Positions 1 through 9,200 of a stretch of DNA of 64,000 nucleotides are shown piece after piece (the stretch's first letter is position 1; each line of letters opens with the position of its first letter). The stretch comes from Bin87 sp965261925. GTDB taxonomy: Bacteria > Chloroflexota > Dehalococcoidia > Lucifugimonadales > UBA3495. The notes beneath the pieces were generated by a model. It made no database searches. It saw nothing but the letters and a program-made list of their open reading frames with translations, and had not been told where the DNA came from. The DNA lies in assembly GCA_965261925.1 (NCBI GenBank), contig OZ253486.1, positions 1,178,001 through 1,242,000 of the forward strand, written 5' to 3'. The translations under genes and the position numbers were made by a program.

Positions 1-530
1 TAGGAGTGCACCCCCGGCGGCAGGCCCAGGATCTCCTCGACTTCTTTCTCGTGGCGCAGGTGCCGGCTGGTGAGCGTCGCGCCGAGCCCCAGGGCGCGCG
101 CGGCCAGCAGCATGTTCTGCACCGCCGGATAGATCGACGCCCCGGCTGATCGTGTCGGCGGCTCTTGCCCGTCGTCCTGGCAGGCCACGATCCAGATCGG
201 AGCCTCGTGGTAGTGCGCGGTCAGGTATTCCACCGCGCCGTGCTGCCGGCGATACCGGCTGGGGCTGGAACCGGGAGGCGGTTCGCTGCCCAGGTAGCGC
301 GGCCCGACCACCTCGTCAAACGCCTTCTGGTACCACTTCTGCACCTGCTCCTTGATGCTGCGGTCCTTCACCACCATGAACCGCCAGCGCTGGTTGGCGC
401 CGCCATTGGCGGCCCACTGCCCGGCCTCCAGGATCCGGTGGACCAATTCGTCGGGCACTGGGTCCGGCTTGAGCCGCCGCATGGCCCGCGTCGTGTGCAT
501 GATGTGAAACAGGTCAGTTCCTTCAGCCAT
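1..530 (-). CDS. Nitroreductase family protein (3' end beyond window)
   Basis: The frame starts at ATG 530 on the minus strand and is still open at base 1, so the C-terminus is missing. The protein opens with a short helix and the segment HIMHTTRAMRRLKPDPVPDE, the usual FMN-binding start of nitroreductase-fold oxidoreductases (R-x-x-R-x-x-x-P-x-P). It continues with AANGGANQRWRF and, further on, an ALGLGATLTSRH stretch matching the second half of the fold. Family members use FMN and NAD(P)H to reduce nitro compounds, enones or related substrates; the actual substrate cannot be read here. It lies 4 nt downstream of the enoyl-CoA hydratase on the same strand, so the two are probably co-transcribed. 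Confidence 0.85.
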   Translation of the reverse strand, partial: MAEGTDLFHIMHTTRAMRRLKPDPVPDELVHRILEAGQWAANGGANQRWRFMVVKDRSIKEQVQKWYQKAFDEVVGPRYLGSEPPPGSSPSRYRRQHGAVEYLTAHYHEAPIWIVACQDDGQEPPTRSAGASIYPAVQNMLLAARALGLGATLTSRHLRHEKEVEEILGLPPGVHS

Positions 531-534
531 TTCA

Positions 535-1314
535 TTACTCCTCGGCGTCAAATCGCGGGGGTCGTTTCTCCAGGAATGCGCTCATCGCCTCGTGCGGATA
601 CGGCGTGGCGAACCCCAGGGCAAATGTCTTGATGGTGTACTCGGCCGACTCCGCCTCGCCCAGCTCCAGCCATTTGGCGACGATGTCCTTCTGCGCGGCC
701 AGCACGGGCCGGGCCATCCCCAGGAACTCTCGCGCCGTTTCCAATGCGGTCTCGTGCACCCGATTGTGCTCAACCACCTCGTCCACCAGGCCGATACGCA
801 GCGCCTCTGCCGTGCCAACGGTCTCGCCGGTCAGCAGCATTTTACGCGCCCGACCCAGGCCCACCGTCGGCGGCAGCAGCGAAGCCTCAATCACCGAGGG
901 CAGGCCAACTCGCACCTCTGGCAGCCCGAATATCGCATCATCCGACGCAATGCGTATATCGGCGGCCAAGGCCAACTCCAATGCCCCACCCAGGCAGGGC
1001 CCCTGTATCGCCGCCACCACGGGAACCGGCACGTCCAACAGGACGCGCGCCGCCCGGTGCAGGCTGCGGATGAACTCCTCGGCCGTCAGCGGGGTCAGGT
1101 CTTTCATCTCGCGCAGGTCCACGCCCGCCGAGAACGCCCGCTCGCCGGACCCTCGCAGCACAATGGCCCGCACCGTCTCGTCTGCTCCGCACTCTTCTAC
1201 TCGTTGGTGCAGCGCGCGAAACACCGCCGGACCCAGCAGGTTCAGGTGCGTCCGCCCCTCCATAGACAGGGTGGCGATGCCGTCCTCCCGCTCAATGGTT
1301 ACCCCTGTGGTCAC
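535..1314 (-). CDS. Enoyl-CoA hydratase/isomerase family protein
   Basis: A 259-residue crotonase-fold protein, the usual length for the family. It starts at GTG 1314, with AGGAGG 7 nt upstream. Both oxyanion-hole segments are visible: FSAGVDL (residues 61-67) and GPCLGG (105-110). Glu113 and Glu133 (in LPEVRVGLPS) stand where the two catalytic glutamates of enoyl-CoA hydratases lie. The likely reaction is hydration or isomerisation of an acyl-CoA in the cytoplasm, in fatty-acid or aromatic-acid breakdown. The specific substrate is unknown. It precedes the nitroreductase with a 4-nt gap, and the small DUF2283-like gene lies 16 nt upstream on the same strand. Confidence 0.9.
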   Translation of the reverse strand: MTTGVTIEREDGIATLSMEGRTHLNLLGPAVFRALHQRVEECGADETVRAIVLRGSGERAFSAGVDLREMKDLTPLTAEEFIRSLHRAARVLLDVPVPVVAAIQGPCLGGALELALAADIRIASDDAIFGLPEVRVGLPSVIEASLLPPTVGLGRARKMLLTGETVGTAEALRIGLVDEVVEHNRVHETALETAREFLGMARPVLAAQKDIVAKWLELGEAESAEYTIKTFALGFATPYPHEAMSAFLEKRPPRFDAEE

Positions 1315-1330
1315 GTCTGCCTCCTGTCCG

Positions 1331-1591
1331 TCAGTCGCCCGTCCCGACCTTTGATATTCCGTGTTTCGCCAGGATCGCGTCGACGAAGGGCTTCAGCACC
1401 CACTCGGCGCACTCAATGGTCAGCCCGACCACCTCGGATGGGTTTTCCTTATCGAAGAACGCCACCACGTCCTGGCAGACGTCGTCACCGTCACCCAAAG
1501 GCTTCCCGTTTGTGATGGAGAGTGTCTCCGTATCGGGGTAATACTTCACCACTGGCTCGTTCTTCTGGTGGTTCACGCTAGATTTGACCAC
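1331..1591 (-). CDS. Small DUF2283-like protein
   Basis: An 86-residue protein started by GTG 1591, with GGAG 6-9 nt upstream. The segment VKYYPDTETLSITNGKP has the Y-x-x-x-x-D-x-L-x-I pattern of DUF2283 proteins, a small beta-rich family often found next to small toxin-like ORFs. Its first 19 nt overlap the end of the upstream gene (stop at 1573), so the pair is translationally coupled. The C-terminal half (EWVLKPFVDAILAKHGI) is not typical of DUF2283. Function is unknown; an antitoxin-like role is only suggested by the arrangement. Confidence 0.7.
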   Translation of the reverse strand: MVKSSVNHQKNEPVVKYYPDTETLSITNGKPLGDGDDVCQDVVAFFDKENPSEVVGLTIECAEWVLKPFVDAILAKHGISKVGTGD

Positions 1592-1827
1592 GGTCTGCCT
1601 CCGTATCTCTTTTCCAGTTGCCTGTCTGGATAGGCGGTATGCAACGCGCCAGTGTCAGGACGGCCTACTAGCCCAACTTTGATCCATTGATGGAACTCAG
1701 GGACACGCCCGACCAGGATCGTCCTAACTTCGTCCCGGTACTCTACGTATTCTTCCCACTGTTCGTAAGGGCGTTCAATCGTGTGCATCACCCATTCCTG
1801 TAAGATTTCAGGGTGGGTTTGTTGCAA
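1573..1827 (-). CDS. Small protein paired with the DUF2283-like gene
   Basis: An 84-residue protein that must start at TTG 1827: the next in-frame stop upstream is at 1894-1896 and no ATG or GTG lies between. The order HPEILQEWVMHTIERP, then a central hydrophobic strand (FHQWIKVGLVG) and TAYPDR near the end, resembles small RelE/BrnT-like or phage nuclease-like proteins (H-P-x-I ... P ... V-x-T-A-Y). Such proteins are commonly encoded beside DUF2283 members. It overlaps the next gene by 19 nt. A toxin role is an inference; no catalytic residue can be assigned. Confidence 0.55.
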   Translation of the reverse strand: MQQTHPEILQEWVMHTIERPYEQWEEYVEYRDEVRTILVGRVPEFHQWIKVGLVGRPDTGALHTAYPDRQLEKRYGGRPWSNLA

Positions 1828-1943
1828 CTCGGCGCCATGTCGGGTTTTGGCAATCGAGCGTATCCCAGACGCAGCCTTTCGCGCTCGGGCATGTCATCGC
1901 GTAGTTCATATTCAGGCTGTTCGATCCTTCAGAGCTAAAGCCG

Positions 1944-2759
1944 CTAAACGCCGGCCGCTACGGCGTCCCGCGCCGGCTCTGCAACCGCGCTCTCGATGAA
2001 ACGCAGCGCCTCGAAGTTGAAGATGTCGGGCTTCTCGAAGTACACCGAGTGACCCGCCTCCGGCACCCGCAGCAGCCGCGAGCCGGGAATGGCTCGCGCC
2101 CCGGCCTCGATCACCGACGGCGGTGAGAGTTGGTCCTCCTCGCCCACGAAGAACAGCGTGGGTACCTTCAGGTTCGCCAGTTCCGCAGCGCTGGGCCCCG
2201 CCGGCATCCCGCCCGGCGGCGTGTGGCGCGGCGGGTTGGTGCGCGATACCTGCAGGTACAGGTTCGCCAGGTTGGGGTTCCGCTGCACGAACAGCGGCGC
2301 CACGGCGCGGAATCCGATCTCGCCGTTGGCCGATGGGTTGGCCGCTTGCTTCTCTGCCCACGCGCGCTGCTGTTCGATCACTTCCGCCACGTTCATCCCG
2401 CCCACCGTGTCCGCCATCACCAGGCTCTTGATCCGATGCGGGTACGCCACGGCAAACCCCAGCATCGTCCGTCCGCCCATCGACTGCGCCACCAGGTGCG
2501 CCGAGTCGATGCTCAGGTGGTCCAGCAACCCGCGCAGGTCGTCCACGAAAGAATTGGCTCCCGGCCCATTGGGAGCATCATACGAGTGTCCGAATCCGCG
2601 ATGGTCGAAGGTGACGCAGCGGTACCGCTGCGAGAAGAAGGGTATCTGCTGCCACCAGCTCAGCAGGTTGCCGCCGGCGCCGTGGGCGAACACGATGGCA
2701 TCACCCTCGCCGTAACTCTGGTAGTGCAGGTCAATTCCGTTGATTTTCGCGCTGCTCAC
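1944..2759 (-). CDS. Alpha/beta hydrolase
   Basis: A 271-residue alpha/beta-hydrolase-fold enzyme starting at GTG 2759 with GAGGT just upstream. HGAGGNLLSW (26-35) forms the oxyanion loop. The nucleophile elbow is A91-Q-S93-M-G-G, Asp209 (EEDQLSP) is the likely acid and His237 (AGHS) the base, so the catalytic triad is complete. The first glycine of the usual G-x-S-x-G elbow is Ala here. No signal peptide is visible. The substrate is not predictable; esterases, haloperoxidase-like enzymes and dienelactone hydrolases share this pattern. It is divergent from the MFS gene at 3005. Confidence 0.88.
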   Translation of the reverse strand: MSSAKINGIDLHYQSYGEGDAIVFAHGAGGNLLSWWQQIPFFSQRYRCVTFDHRGFGHSYDAPNGPGANSFVDDLRGLLDHLSIDSAHLVAQSMGGRTMLGFAVAYPHRIKSLVMADTVGGMNVAEVIEQQRAWAEKQAANPSANGEIGFRAVAPLFVQRNPNLANLYLQVSRTNPPRHTPPGGMPAGPSAAELANLKVPTLFFVGEEDQLSPPSVIEAGARAIPGSRLLRVPEAGHSVYFEKPDIFNFEALRFIESAVAEPARDAVAAGV

Positions 2760-3004
2760 GTTGCACCTCGCTGGCTGTTTGTCCTGTTTGGAGACCTTTC
2801 TCGCTGGTCACCAAGTTTGTCACCGTCGACCCGGTGTGGCAATCCCATTGACGAAACAATCACCTGGTGGACAAGTTGCCCTGAACGGCAATGCATGATA
2901 TTCCTCATCACTCTATATGCCTTGTGAGGATATTCGCCAAAGGCGTAAAATGTCCCCCGTTGTGCAACGGCAATCGTCGCGTTGCGCCGGCTCCCCTGAT
3001 CGCC

Positions 3005-4402
3005 ATGTCCAGCAACGACGCACCCTCCGCCGGACCACGCTTCGGCTTCCGGCCGTCCAACGTATATTACGGCTGGTATATCGTACTCGCCACCGGCTTC
3101 GTGATGACGATAGCCACGGTGCCGCTGTTCCACGCGATGACCCTGTGGGCCGTTGCCCTCGAAAACCGTTTCGGCTGGCCCCGCGGCCAATTGTCGCTCG
3201 CCCTCACGTTGACCCGCATCGAAGGCGGCCTCATGGGCCCCATCGAGGGATACCTGACCGACAAGTTGGGCGCGCGGAAGATGGTGTTCGGCGGGTTCAT
3301 CATCCTGGGCCTCGGTTTCCTGATCTTCTGGCAAATCGACGCCGGATTCTGGCCCGTCGCCCCGCTGTACATGTTCTATGCCGCCTACATGGTGATGGCC
3401 CTGGGCCAGGGCATGGGCAGCTGGGTCCCCATGATGACCACCATCAACAACTGGTTTTCCCGGCGCATGGCGTCGGCCATGGGCTGGGCCAATTTCATGA
3501 GCCGCGGCGGCGCGCTGATTGTAATCCCGCTCGTCGACCTCGGCATCAACGGCAGCGTCGGCGTCCCCTTCACCGGGCATACGCTCGGTATCGGTCGCGC
3601 CATCGGCTGGGAGAACGTTGCCCTGATTTTGGGCATCATCATCCTGGTGGCTGCACTGCCGCTGTCCTACCTCATCCGCAACCGCCCCGAGGACATGGGT
3701 CTCCAACCCGACGGAGCGTCCAGCGCCCCGCAGGCCCGTGGCGGCCGGCGAGCCCCGGCGGCTCCCCAGGGCCTGACCGCCCAGCAGGCGGTCCGCACCT
3801 CCGCGTTCTGGCTCATCGCCATCGGCCACGGCATGACCAGCATGATCATCCTGGCCATCTTCACCCACCTGGGCCTGCTCCTCAAAGATGCCGGCTTCCA
3901 GGAATACGCCGGCACCGTCGTGATCCTCTACACCCTGGTTTCCATGTTCTCGCAGCCCCTGGGCGGATACATCGGCGACCGCTTCCCCAAGCGTATCGGC
4001 CTGTTCGTTTTCACCACCATCCAGGCCAGCGCCGTGCTGCTGCTCACCTTCAGCACCGAGCTCTGGATGTTCTACACCTTCGCCGTTATCTTCGGCCTGG
4101 GTTTCGGCGGCCGCAACCCGCTGACCACTTCCATACGCGGCGAGTACTTCGGCCGGGGCAACTTCGGCAAGATCCTGGGCATCAGCACCATTCCCATGAA
4201 CGGCCTGCTCCTCATCTCCAGCCCCTTCGCCGGCTACATGTACGACTGGCAGGGCTCCTACACCATCGCCTTCCTGGTGCTGGCCGGGTTCAACTTCATT
4301 GGCGGCGTCTGCTTCCTCTTCGCCAAGCGGCCCCGCATCCCCACCACGCCCGAGGCCACGCCATCTGTAGCTGCCCCGGTGCCGGCCGCTGGGGATTCGT
4401 AA
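3005..4402 (+). CDS. MFS transporter (monocarboxylate/oxalate-formate antiporter type)
   Basis: The frame is open from 2891, but ATG 3005 gives a 465-residue protein beginning MSSNDAPS just before the first membrane segment (YYGWYIVLATGF), so I chose it. About 12 hydrophobic helices are visible, with a loop of Arg/Gly/Pro between helices 6 and 7. The Y-Y-G-W-Y-I start and the GYLTDKLGARKMVFGG loop between helices 2 and 3 are typical of the OFA/monocarboxylate-type MFS subfamily. It probably moves a small organic acid across the inner membrane. No strong ribosome binding site is seen before 3005. A hairpin follows the stop. Confidence 0.85.
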   Translation: MSSNDAPSAGPRFGFRPSNVYYGWYIVLATGFVMTIATVPLFHAMTLWAVALENRFGWPRGQLSLALTLTRIEGGLMGPIEGYLTDKLGARKMVFGGFIILGLGFLIFWQIDAGFWPVAPLYMFYAAYMVMALGQGMGSWVPMMTTINNWFSRRMASAMGWANFMSRGGALIVIPLVDLGINGSVGVPFTGHTLGIGRAIGWENVALILGIIILVAALPLSYLIRNRPEDMGLQPDGASSAPQARGGRRAPAAPQGLTAQQAVRTSAFWLIAIGHGMTSMIILAIFTHLGLLLKDAGFQEYAGTVVILYTLVSMFSQPLGGYIGDRFPKRIGLFVFTTIQASAVLLLTFSTELWMFYTFAVIFGLGFGGRNPLTTSIRGEYFGRGNFGKILGISTIPMNGLLLISSPFAGYMYDWQGSYTIAFLVLAGFNFIGGVCFLFAKRPRIPTTPEATPSVAAPVPAAGDS

Positions 4403-4447
4403 GCCGGGAGAGACCTGCGGGTTATCCGGCAGGCATGCCAAAAGTTT

Positions 4448-4470
4448 GGGGCGGGTTGCAAGCCCGCCCC
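4448..4470. terminator. Hairpin between convergent genes
   Basis: GGGGCGGG (4448-4455) pairs with CCCGCCCC (4463-4470), extended inwards by a T-G wobble and a T-A pair, with a GCA loop and TTT after it. It sits between the ends of the MFS gene (4402) and the cyclophilin gene (4512), so it may stop transcription from both sides. The downstream T-run is short. Confidence 0.6.
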
Positions 4471-4511
4471 TTTCGGTTGCCGTTCCAACCCGTCTCGTGA
4501 CGGGCCTGCGT

Positions 4512-5048
4512 CTAGCCCAGGTCGGTCTCGGTGATCTCAATGTTGTTGATGGCCAGGCGTTCCGTGGGCTGGGAGTTCTCTCCGCCGCGGCTCTGTCGCA
4601 CCGGCGAGGTGGCCAATGCTTCCAGCACGTCGTCACCGTCGGTGAGCATCCCGAAGATCGTGTAGTTGGGAGGCAGGCCCGCATCGGCGCCATGCACGAT
4701 GAACCACTGGCTGCCGTTGGTGTTCGGCCCAGCGTTGGCCATCGCCAGCGTGCCCCGCGTGTAGGACCGGGTCACTTCCTCGTCGCGGAAGCGGTAGCCT
4801 GGCCCGCCCGTGCCGTCTCCGCTGGGGCAACCGCCCTGGATCATGAAGCCATTGATGATCCGGTGAAACTGGTTGTCTTCATAGAAGCCGTCCCGCGCCA
4901 GAAAGACGAAGTTGTTGACGGCCCTCGGAGCGACCTCGGACAGCAGCTCGACGGTCATGTCGCCTTTGTCAGTCTTTATGACGGCGTGGTACCGCTTGGT
5001 CGCTTCAATGATCAGGCCCGGCTGGTTCTCGTATTGCTTGGGGGGCAT
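4512..5048 (-). CDS. Cyclophilin-type peptidyl-prolyl isomerase
   Basis: A 178-residue protein with the cyclophilin core FHRIINGFMIQGGCPSGDG, the GSQWFIVHG segment and the TIFGMLTDGDDVLEAL strand. Arg63-equivalent (FHRI) and the Q-G-G and F-I motifs of the active site are present. The family isomerises X-Pro bonds during protein folding. Residues 1-20 form a short extension before the barrel, and there is no signal peptide, so it is predicted to be cytoplasmic. AGGAGA precedes ATG 5048. It faces the MFS gene tail to tail and is divergent from the asparaginase gene. Confidence 0.92.
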   Translation of the reverse strand: MPPKQYENQPGLIIEATKRYHAVIKTDKGDMTVELLSEVAPRAVNNFVFLARDGFYEDNQFHRIINGFMIQGGCPSGDGTGGPGYRFRDEEVTRSYTRGTLAMANAGPNTNGSQWFIVHGADAGLPPNYTIFGMLTDGDDVLEALATSPVRQSRGGENSQPTERLAINNIEITETDLG

Positions 5049-5127
5049 CGAATGTCTCCTGAGTGTCGTGGAACGGATTGATCCCGCCGATTATACCCCA
5101 ACCATTAGTCTCGACCCCTCGCGTTGC

Positions 5128-5133
5128 TATAAT
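5128..5133 (+). promoter_or_regulatory. Extended -10 box of the asparaginase gene
   Basis: TATAAT preceded by TGC, that is TG-n-TATAAT, 62 nt before the ATG at 5195. A convincing -35 box is not seen, as expected for an extended -10 promoter. The same TATAAT hexamer appears upstream of several other genes in this window (for example at 9616, 12371 and 20387). Confidence 0.5.
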
Positions 5134-5194
5134 CCGCGCGGATCATAATCAACCCGGCGATACGTGGTAACGCCGCCCTATAAGGAGCCCTTCC

Positions 5195-6196
5195 ATGCCC
5201 AACCCCACCGTTCACATCATCGCCACCGGCGGCAGTATCGCCGGAGTCGGCCCCGACCGCATGGACTACACCCTCTACCCCGAGATCGGCGACCACCTCA
5301 CCATCGACCAGAACCTGGCCCGCGTCCCCGAGATCGGCGACAACTTCAACATCATCGCCGAGGACATGGTCAGCGTGGGCAGCACCGCCATCGGCCCCGC
5401 CAACTGGATCGCCCTCGCCGAGCGTATCCACGCCATCGACCGCGACGAGCCCAACACGGCCGGCATCGTCATCACCCACGGCACCGCCACCCTGGAGGAG
5501 ACCGCCTATTTCCTCCACCTGACCGTCAAGACCGAACGCCCCGTAGTCATCACCGGCGCCATGCGTCCGCCCACGTCCATCAGCACCGACGCCGACCTCA
5601 ACCTGATGGACGCCGTGCGCATCGCCGCCACCCCCGAGTCTTCCGGCATGGGTGTCCTCACGGTGCTCAACAACGAGATCCACTGCGCCCGTGAGGTCTA
5701 CAAGGCCAACACCCTGCGCGTGGAGACCTTCAAGCCCAACGAGCTCGGTTTCCTCGGCTACGCCGACTCCGACCACCGGGTCGTCTTCTATCGCCGGCCC
5801 GTTCGCAAGCACACCACCGATACCCCCTTCCGCGTCGACGGCATGGCCGACCTGCCCCGCGTGGACATCGTGCACGCCTACGCCGGCGCCGACGGCATGC
5901 TCATCGATGCGGTGCGCGCCCACGGTTCCGCTGGACTGGTGCTGGCCGGTTTCGGCGCGGGAACCTTCCCGCCGGCGGTCATCTCCGCCGCCGAGCAGGC
6001 GGTGAACGGCGGTATGCCCGTCGTCCTCGCCAGCCGCTCCAGCGCCGGCCGCGTGGTGATGACCCCGCGCAAGGACGAGCAGGGTTTCATCGTGTCCGAC
6101 AACCTCATGCCCCAGAAGGCCCGCCTGCTGCTCATGCTGGGCTTGACTGTGTCCGACGACCGCGACGCTCTGCAGCAGATGTTCTACGAATATTGA
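5195..6196 (+). CDS. Asparaginase family protein
   Basis: A 333-residue asparaginase/glutaminase-fold protein that hydrolyses Asn (or a related amide) to Asp and ammonia. It starts at ATG 5195 after AAGGAG. The first active-site threonine lies in IIATGGSIAG (Thr11), and the second motif HGTATLEETAYF contains the expected Thr-Asp/Glu pair. In canonical enzymes this motif reads HGTDT; here Ala replaces Asp (HGTAT), which could change activity or specificity. MRPPTSISTDADLNLMDAV matches the conserved R-x-x-x-x-x-S-x-D-G-x-x-N-L region. No signal peptide is seen, so the enzyme is probably cytoplasmic. Confidence 0.88.
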   Translation: MPNPTVHIIATGGSIAGVGPDRMDYTLYPEIGDHLTIDQNLARVPEIGDNFNIIAEDMVSVGSTAIGPANWIALAERIHAIDRDEPNTAGIVITHGTATLEETAYFLHLTVKTERPVVITGAMRPPTSISTDADLNLMDAVRIAATPESSGMGVLTVLNNEIHCAREVYKANTLRVETFKPNELGFLGYADSDHRVVFYRRPVRKHTTDTPFRVDGMADLPRVDIVHAYAGADGMLIDAVRAHGSAGLVLAGFGAGTFPPAVISAAEQAVNGGMPVVLASRSSAGRVVMTPRKDEQGFIVSDNLMPQKARLLLMLGLTVSDDRDALQQMFYEY

Positions 6197-6288
6197 CGCT
6201 CAGGCGATTGACCGCCCGCGGGCCGCGACGTACATTCATTTCCATTAACCCACTGCCGAGGTCCGGCACGTTGAGATGAAACGAAAAT

Positions 6289-9200
6289 ATGCCTTCCGCC
6301 ACCGATTTCGCAATTTATCGCCGGACACTCCGGGCCAGCATAGCTCAGGGTAACGCCACCGAGCATACCCATCGGCCGGCACTGCAGGCGTTGCTGGAAG
6401 CAGACGGCGACGTGACGGCGGTCAACGAGCCCAAGCATATCGAATGCGGCGCGCCCGATTTTGTCGTTACTCTCGCTGGGGATAACCCTCTGATCGTCGG
6501 ATACGTGGAAGCCAAAGACACGGGCGTTTCCCTGGCTGACATTCACAGGGAAAGTGGTCTGGCACGCCCCAACACCGACAACGGCCGGCAATTCAAACGC
6601 TATCGCAACGCGCTGCCCAACCTTATCCTGACCAACTACACCGAGTTCCGCTGGTACGTGGGCGGCCAATTCCACCGTGTGGCCAGACTGGACGACCCCA
6701 ACGGCGTTAAGGATGTCGGGTTACTGCTGGGCGACTTTCTCGGCCGTCTCCCTGAACCAGTTGCCAATTCCGAGGAACTCGCGCTGCGCATGGCGAAGCT
6801 CACGCATCTCATCCGTGATGTGGTGGTGGCGGCCTTTGAGAACGGCGAGACGTCGGATAACATCCGCGACCTGTACGATGCCTCCCGTGAGGTTCTGGTT
6901 CCCGACTTGGCGGCGGACGCCTTTGCCGATATGTTCGCGCAGACACTGACCTATGGCCTTTTCGCCGCACGGGTCAACCACGCCGGACAGACCGGTTTCG
7001 GAGACTTCCGCCGCAACGACGCCGTCCATCTGATTCCTGCCGCGAACCCTTTCATCCGCCGTATTTTCGGGATGATGGCCGGCGCCGACCTTGACACCGA
7101 ACCCTTCGTTGCTTTCGTGGACGACCTGACCCAATTGCTGGCCGGCGCAGACATGGCCGCCGTATTCGCTAACTTCGGAAGCCGCGCCGCCCGCCAGGAC
7201 CCGGTAATGCACTTCTACGAGATGTTCCTTGCGGCCTATGACCCGAACCTGCGCGCGCGGCGCGGCGTGTATTACACCCCGGAGCCGGTGATCTCCTACA
7301 TCGTGCGCTCCGTTGACTGGCTGCTGAAAGAACGCTTCGGCTGCGTCGACGGGCTGGCCGATAACGGGATGACCGAGTACGAATACCTTCTCGACGGGGG
7401 CCAGCCCATCACCGGCAAGTCCCACCGTGTCCTGGTGCTGGACCCGGCCTGCGGCACCGGTTCATTTCTCTACGCCGTGACTGACCACATCCGGGAGCAT
7501 TTTAAAAATAGCGGCAACGCCGGGATGTGGAGCGGCTACGTCAAAGAACACCTGCTGCCCCGGCTGTTCGGGTTGGAGCTTTTGATGGCGCCCTACGCAA
7601 TGGCCCACCTGAAGCTGGGGATGCAGCTGGCGGCGCAGGATCTGCCGTCGGAACAGCAGGGGACCTGGGCCTATGAGTTCGGCAGCGACGAACGCTTGCG
7701 CGTATACCTGACCAACTCGCTGGAGCAGGCCGAACAGCCAACGCAGACCATGTTCGGTCCTCTCCGCGCCATCACCGACGAGGCCAACGCTGCCGCCGCC
7801 GTCAAGCGCGACCTGCCGATAATGGTGGTGATCGGCAACCCGCCCTACTCCGGCCATTCCGCCAACAAGGGGGAATGGATTGCCAGTCTTATCGACAGCT
7901 ATAAGGAGGGTTTTCCCGAATTGAGGAGGCCGGCCCAGGCTAAATGGCTCAGTGACGACTACGTGAAATTCATTCGTTTCGCCCAATGGCGCATAGACCA
8001 GAGCGGTTCCGGGGTGTTGGGATTTGTGACCAATCACAGCTATCTGGATAATCCCACTTTCCGTGGTATGCGCAGAAGCTTGATGGAAACCTTTGACGAG
8101 ATTCATTTGCTGGATCTACACGGCAATGCCAATAAAAGAGAACGCACACCTGATGGCGGCGTTGACCAGAACGTTTTTGACATCAGACAGGGGGTTGCTA
8201 TCGGGCTCTTCGTTAAACACCCCAATGGCGGCAAAGGCCCAGCGCGTGTACTCCACGCGGACTTGTGGGGTGAACGGGAAGATGACTCGGGAAATGGCAA
8301 ATACAACTGGCTTGCATCAAACAATATTGAGACTACCGATTGGGAAGAACTTTCTCCCGACGCTCCGTTGTATTTATTTGTGCCGCGTGATGATGAGTTG
8401 CTTGACGAATATTCGGCAGGCTGGTCGCTTCCCGAGATATTTTCCCCCAATGGGACTCCAGCACCGGGTATCGTAACCACTCATGACCAGTTCGCCATTT
8501 CGTGGGATGCGCAAGAGGCTGCGTCGAAAGTAGCGCAGTTGCTCGCTACGTCATCGGAAGGTGAAGCACGCTTGCGATGGCGGCTTTGCTCACAGAGCCA
8601 GTGGCAATATGACCGTGCTATGGGTGAGCTCGCCAATGGTTTATGGAGAGACCAAATCAAGCCAATTCTTTACCGACCCTTTGACGTCAGAACCACCGTG
8701 TTCAATTCAAACGTCGCGGTGCATCGGCGCGAGCGCGTCATGCGCCATATTCTTGCCGGCGAAAATCTCGGTTTGATAACCACCAGACAGACAAGAGATG
8801 ATTGGAGCTGTCTTGCAACGTCGTCCATTAACGGGCACAAGGCTTGTGCGGCTTACGACATCAACTATACCTTTCCGCTTTACATTTATCCCACCAAACA
8901 GGAAATCGCCGCGGGTCTCTACGCTGCAGGCGACCGCGAGCCGAATCTTGCGCCCACTTTCACCGGCGCGTTAGCCTCCAGCCTCGGCTTACAGTTTATC
9001 CCCGACGGTTCGGGTGACTTGCAGAATACCTTTGGCCCGGAGGACGTGTTCCATTACATCTACGCCGTTTTTCACTCGCCAGCCTACCGGGAACGCTACG
9101 ATCAGTTCCTCCGCGCCGACTTTCCCCGGGTGCCGCTGCCGGGCGGCGCGGTGCTGTTCCGGGATCTGGCCGAACTGGGCCGCCGATTAGTAGACGCCCA

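Noticed and set aside
2756..4693. Very long open frame on the minus strand opposite the MFS gene
   Set aside because: Codon-third-position GC bias of the real plus-strand genes creates open antisense frames. The product is a low-complexity Gly/Ala/Glu/His string without domains. The same holds for minus-strand frames at 9558-11285 and 20443-22356 and others.
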